Part shown: piece after piece, positions 5,926-8,213 of the stretch | How positions within the stretch are numbered: the first letter of the stretch is position 1 | Layout: every line of letters begins with the position of its first letter | NCBI GenBank assembly: GCA_037141915.1 | Contig: JBAXBP010000158.1 | Coordinates: 1 to 8,213, forward strand | Direction of reading: 5' to 3' | Length of the DNA stretch: 8,213 bases | From: CAIRDP01 sp037141915 | Lineage (GTDB): Bacteria > Bacteroidota > Bacteroidia > Bacteroidales > FEN-979 | Program-made: the position numbers and the translations under genes | Notes under the pieces: model-generated | Database searches by the model: none | Told to the model about the DNA's origin: nothing | The model's input: only the letters and a program-made list of their open reading frames with translations

Positions 5926-7186
5926 AAACAGGCTGATAATCTTAGCTTTTCTTCTCTTATCATGCTTCCCAGCCAGGTCGGCTTACCTGCTATTGCCTAT
6001 GGACGAATCCCAGAAGAACCACCTGAAAGCATATGGCGTTGCCTTCTGGGTTCTTCAGAAAGAGGTGGAGGTGGACTGGCTTCTGAATTACCGGGGTGGA
6101 AGTTTCCTCATACAGTACAACAAGCTTATAGAAGATGAATGCAATATCAGGGGTGTAACTTACCTGGCCCTCGCCGATGCCCAGGTTGATGCAGTGTTAC
6201 AGGAAATTTCCGATCCCCAGGTCAATATGGAAAGGATCAAGCTGCATAAAGCGCCTAAGATCGCAGTATATTCCCCTAAGAACAAAAGGCCCTGGGACGA
6301 TGCCGTCACCCTTGTATTGACCTATGCCGAAATCCCCTATAAAATTATATATGATGAGGAAGTGCTTGCAGGGCTTCTGCCTCTGTACGACTGGCTTCAT
6401 ATGCATCATGAAGACTTCACCGGGCAATATGGCAAATTCTGGGCAGCCTATAAGAATTTCCCATGGTACCAGGAAGACGTTCAGCTGCAGGAGGAAACTG
6501 CAAAAAAACTCGGCTATGCAAAGGTTTCACAGATGAAGCTGGCAGTGGCTCAGAAAATAAGGGATTTTGTTGCAGGTGGAGGCTACCTTTTTTCAATGTG
6601 TTCCGCACCCGACAGTTACGATGTAGCCCTTTCGGCCGAGGGTGTCGACATCTGCGATGTCATGTTCGACGGCGATCCCATGGACCCTGTAGCGGACTCG
6701 AAGATTGATTATTCGAAATGCTTTGCTTTCCAGGACTTCAGCCTGGTTCATAACCCGTATCAGTACGAAATATCATCCATAGACGTCACCGAAACAAGGC
6801 CAAAGAACCTGAACTGGAACAACGACTTTTTCTCGCTTTTCGAATTCTCGGCCAAATGGGACCCCGTGCCCACCATGCTTTGCCAGGATCATGAGACACT
6901 GATCCATGGATTCATGGGACAAACCACTGCATTCAACGAAAAATACGTAAGGCCAAGCGTTCTTATCCTTGGTGAAAACAAGTCGCTGAACGAAGCGAGG
7001 TATATTCACGGGGATTACGGCAAAGGAACCTGGACTTTCCTGGGGGGGCACGACCCCGAGGACTACCAGCATCTTGTTGGCGACCCTCCTACCGACCTCA
7101 ACCTGCATCCAAACTCCCCCGGATACCGGCTGATATTGAATAATGTGTTATTTCCTGCTGCAAAAAAAGAAAAGAGAAAGACCTGA
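5894..7186 (+). CDS. Conserved exported protein of unknown function, GATase1-like signatures
   Basis: This 430-residue protein starts inside dnaB at 5894 (or the in-frame ATG at 5900); the open frame extends further back into dnaB. A signal peptide is evident: basic residues, the hydrophobic core LIILAFLLLSCF, and a likely signal peptidase I site after ARSA (about residue 30). LLSC could also be read as a weak lipobox. The mature protein begins YLLLPMDESQKNHLKAYGVA. From memory, similar Bacteroidota proteins are sometimes labelled asparagine synthetase B, but I see neither the N-terminal Cys glutaminase nor the ATP-pyrophosphatase SGGxDS motif. Instead, FVAGGGYLFSMCSAP (Cys236) and GTWTFLGGHDPED (His386, Glu389) resemble the nucleophile elbow and His/Glu of class I glutamine-amidotransferase-like domains. 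A His-rich segment, WLHMHHEDF, lies near 167-174. It probably acts in the periplasm; its substrate is unknown. Confidence 0.85.
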   Translation: MTMTSPICRFKNRLIILAFLLLSCFPARSAYLLLPMDESQKNHLKAYGVAFWVLQKEVEVDWLLNYRGGSFLIQYNKLIEDECNIRGVTYLALADAQVDAVLQEISDPQVNMERIKLHKAPKIAVYSPKNKRPWDDAVTLVLTYAEIPYKIIYDEEVLAGLLPLYDWLHMHHEDFTGQYGKFWAAYKNFPWYQEDVQLQEETAKKLGYAKVSQMKLAVAQKIRDFVAGGGYLFSMCSAPDSYDVALSAEGVDICDVMFDGDPMDPVADSKIDYSKCFAFQDFSLVHNPYQYEISSIDVTETRPKNLNWNNDFFSLFEFSAKWDPVPTMLCQDHETLIHGFMGQTTAFNEKYVRPSVLILGENKSLNEARYIHGDYGKGTWTFLGGHDPEDYQHLVGDPPTDLNLHPNSPGYRLILNNVLFPAAKKEKRKT

Positions 7187-7213
7187 GATCCGTCAGTAGC
7201 TTAATTTCTTTTT
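7162..7213. terminator. Possible bidirectional terminator between convergent genes
   Basis: The two convergent stop codons (TGA 7184-7186 on plus, TGA 7195-7193 on minus) lie in a nested inverted repeat. AAAAAGAAA (7164-7172) pairs with TTTCTTTTT (7205-7213), AAG with CTT, and CTGA (7183-7186) with TCAG (7193-7196) around a six-base loop. The A-rich left arm and T-rich right arm would give a U-tract to either transcript. The central stem is only 4 bp and the A/T arms also encode C-terminal lysines, so this is tentative. Confidence 0.3.
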
Positions 7214-8041
7214 GATGATCCACCACTCAAACAGAGAGCCTTCAAAATTGTAGGTGACCCTGTTATTGCACTTATCACTGTTCATGTATTCAATGGTCCC
7301 TGTTGTAACATCGGCAGAGGGTACATAAAGTTGCATGACACCCTGCCTTATCCACTGGCAATAAATATCGTTAACCAATGGTGTGCCTACAAGGAATGAA
7401 AATGCGTAGGAGCTTGAAGACCTCCCGTTTCCAGAACCTGTGATGGTAAAAGAAGCAAGGCTGTCGGGCTGCATTTTAAGTACGGGAGGGAGATGATAAA
7501 CCAGTGTTGAATACCATAGAGTGAAATGAACCGAATCCTTTACGATAAGAAGGCTGTCGATGGTTGAGTCGTAACCACCGTTGCCCCCCAGCATCATACC
7601 TGAATTGTAAAGATGGTCAGTACCGATGAATTTGCGGGAATCCTCTGAATAATTCTGGAATACCACTGTGGCTGCGGTTCCTGATGAGAAGAAATCACCG
7701 GTCAGGTTGACTACGATATTCCCGTTCCTGCTCACGCTGTCGGCACAATATTTATTCTGATAGAAAAAGGTGAACCTCCTTGATGAACTGCTGTATGAGA
7801 CCAGTGCCTTGTCGATGGTTCCCACCCCCGTGTGCATGATATTCGAGTCAAGGTTTGCTTTTAGCAGGAGGTTGAAGGTATGGAACAGTCCTCTTTCGGT
7901 AAACACAATATCATCCGCTGTGTTAAGATCAGGGCCAAGGTCTTTTGCAGTGTTCTTCTTACATCCGGCGGCAGCCGAAAGTAATATAATTGCAAAGAGC
8001 AGCCATGCAGCTATAGTACCTCTGTGTACGGATTTTATCAT
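7193..8041 (-). CDS. Predicted lipoprotein of unknown function
   Basis: The 282-residue product begins with a lipoprotein signal: basic residues, hydrophobic segment AAWLLFAIILL, and lipobox AAGC with Cys27, followed by Lys-Lys. I do not recognise a named family. The mature part is rich in Ser, Thr, Asn and aromatic residues with alternating strand-like patterns, as in beta-rich cell-envelope lipoproteins of Bacteroidota. A few cysteines (YCADS, YCQW, KCNN) are scattered through it. The ATG at 8041 overlaps the folA stop in an ATGA arrangement, so it is very probably translated in coupling with folA. It ends 6 bases from the stop of the convergent exported-protein gene. Envelope localisation is well supported; no function can be assigned from the sequence. 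Confidence 0.85.
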   Translation of the reverse strand: MIKSVHRGTIAAWLLFAIILLSAAAGCKKNTAKDLGPDLNTADDIVFTERGLFHTFNLLLKANLDSNIMHTGVGTIDKALVSYSSSSRRFTFFYQNKYCADSVSRNGNIVVNLTGDFFSSGTAATVVFQNYSEDSRKFIGTDHLYNSGMMLGGNGGYDSTIDSLLIVKDSVHFTLWYSTLVYHLPPVLKMQPDSLASFTITGSGNGRSSSSYAFSFLVGTPLVNDIYCQWIRQGVMQLYVPSADVTTGTIEYMNSDKCNNRVTYNFEGSLFEWWIIKKKLSY

Positions 8042-8213
8042 TGCTTCCGCTCAAGGTTCTCATACGAGTATGAGAATCCAAGACTTTCATCTTCGCTGAA
8101 ATCTTCGCGCGAAATAAGATCCCACTCTTCAAAATTGATGGCGGGGAAGAAAACGTCGCCTTCAAACGGTTTATGAACCCGGGTGAGATACAGGCGGCCG
8201 GCCAGGGGCAGGA
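8038..8213 (-). CDS. folA: Dihydrofolate reductase, C-terminal end (runs off window)
   Basis: The reverse strand is open from the right edge to a TGA at 8040-8038, giving 57 residues. They match the C-terminal third of dihydrofolate reductase: LAGRLYLTRVHKPFEGDVFF (the conserved A-D-x-LYLT segment followed by GDxFFP), then EEWDLISRE, and a final strand FSYSYENLERK. The enzyme reduces dihydrofolate to tetrahydrofolate with NADPH in the cytoplasm and is the target of trimethoprim. The catalytic N-terminal part lies outside the window. The stop codon overlaps the next gene's ATG by four bases, so the two form an operon. In many Bacteroidota thyA lies upstream of folA, but that cannot be seen here. 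Confidence 0.92.
   Translation of the reverse strand, partial: LPLAGRLYLTRVHKPFEGDVFFPAINFEEWDLISREDFSEDESLGFSYSYENLERKQ

Noticed and set aside
5894..7186. Asparagine synthetase function
   Set aside because: There is no N-terminal catalytic Cys and no SGGxDS ATP-pyrophosphatase motif, and the protein is exported.

Overview
The window looks like a chromosomal housekeeping segment from a Bacteroidota member, most likely of the order Bacteroidales. Four things point there: a Nif3-family protein with a middle insert domain sitting next to a C4 zinc-ribbon (DUF164-type) gene, TAnnTTTG-type promoter boxes, weak or absent Shine-Dalgarno sequences, and several typical small lipoproteins. The organism is Gram-negative, since it makes lipid A (LpxK). 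Coding density is very high. The longest non-coding stretch is the ~150-base divergent region at 1379-1529. I see no RNA gene, insertion sequence, CRISPR array or prophage.

Layout. A leftward operon lies at 1-1378: a Nif3-like dinuclear-metal protein, then the N-terminal part of a zinc-ribbon coiled-coil protein that runs off the left edge. Across the divergent region, a rightward series begins with a stand-alone receiver-domain response regulator (1530-1922). It is followed by lpxK, the lipid A 4'-kinase (1978-3036), and a predicted lipoprotein of the LpxR/DUF2219 lipid A deacylase family (3059-4297). Next come the replicative helicase dnaB (4393-5925) and an exported protein of unknown function (5894-7186) whose start overlaps the dnaB end. 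From the right edge a leftward operon enters: the C-terminal end of folA (dihydrofolate reductase) overlaps by 4 bases with a lipoprotein gene of unknown function (7193-8041). That lipoprotein gene converges on the exported-protein gene with only 6 bases between their stop codons.

How the genes relate. lpxK and the LpxR-like gene form a plausible lipid A build-and-trim pair. The other neighbours are housekeeping genes with no obvious shared pathway. I found no clear undescribed multi-gene system. The points most worth a second look are the exported protein after dnaB (it has glutamine-amidotransferase-like sequence signatures and no asparagine synthetase domains), the SSB-like acidic MPF tail on DnaB, the long N-terminal extension of the LpxR-like lipoprotein, the receiver domain lacking one acidic metal ligand, and substitutions in conserved LpxK motifs.
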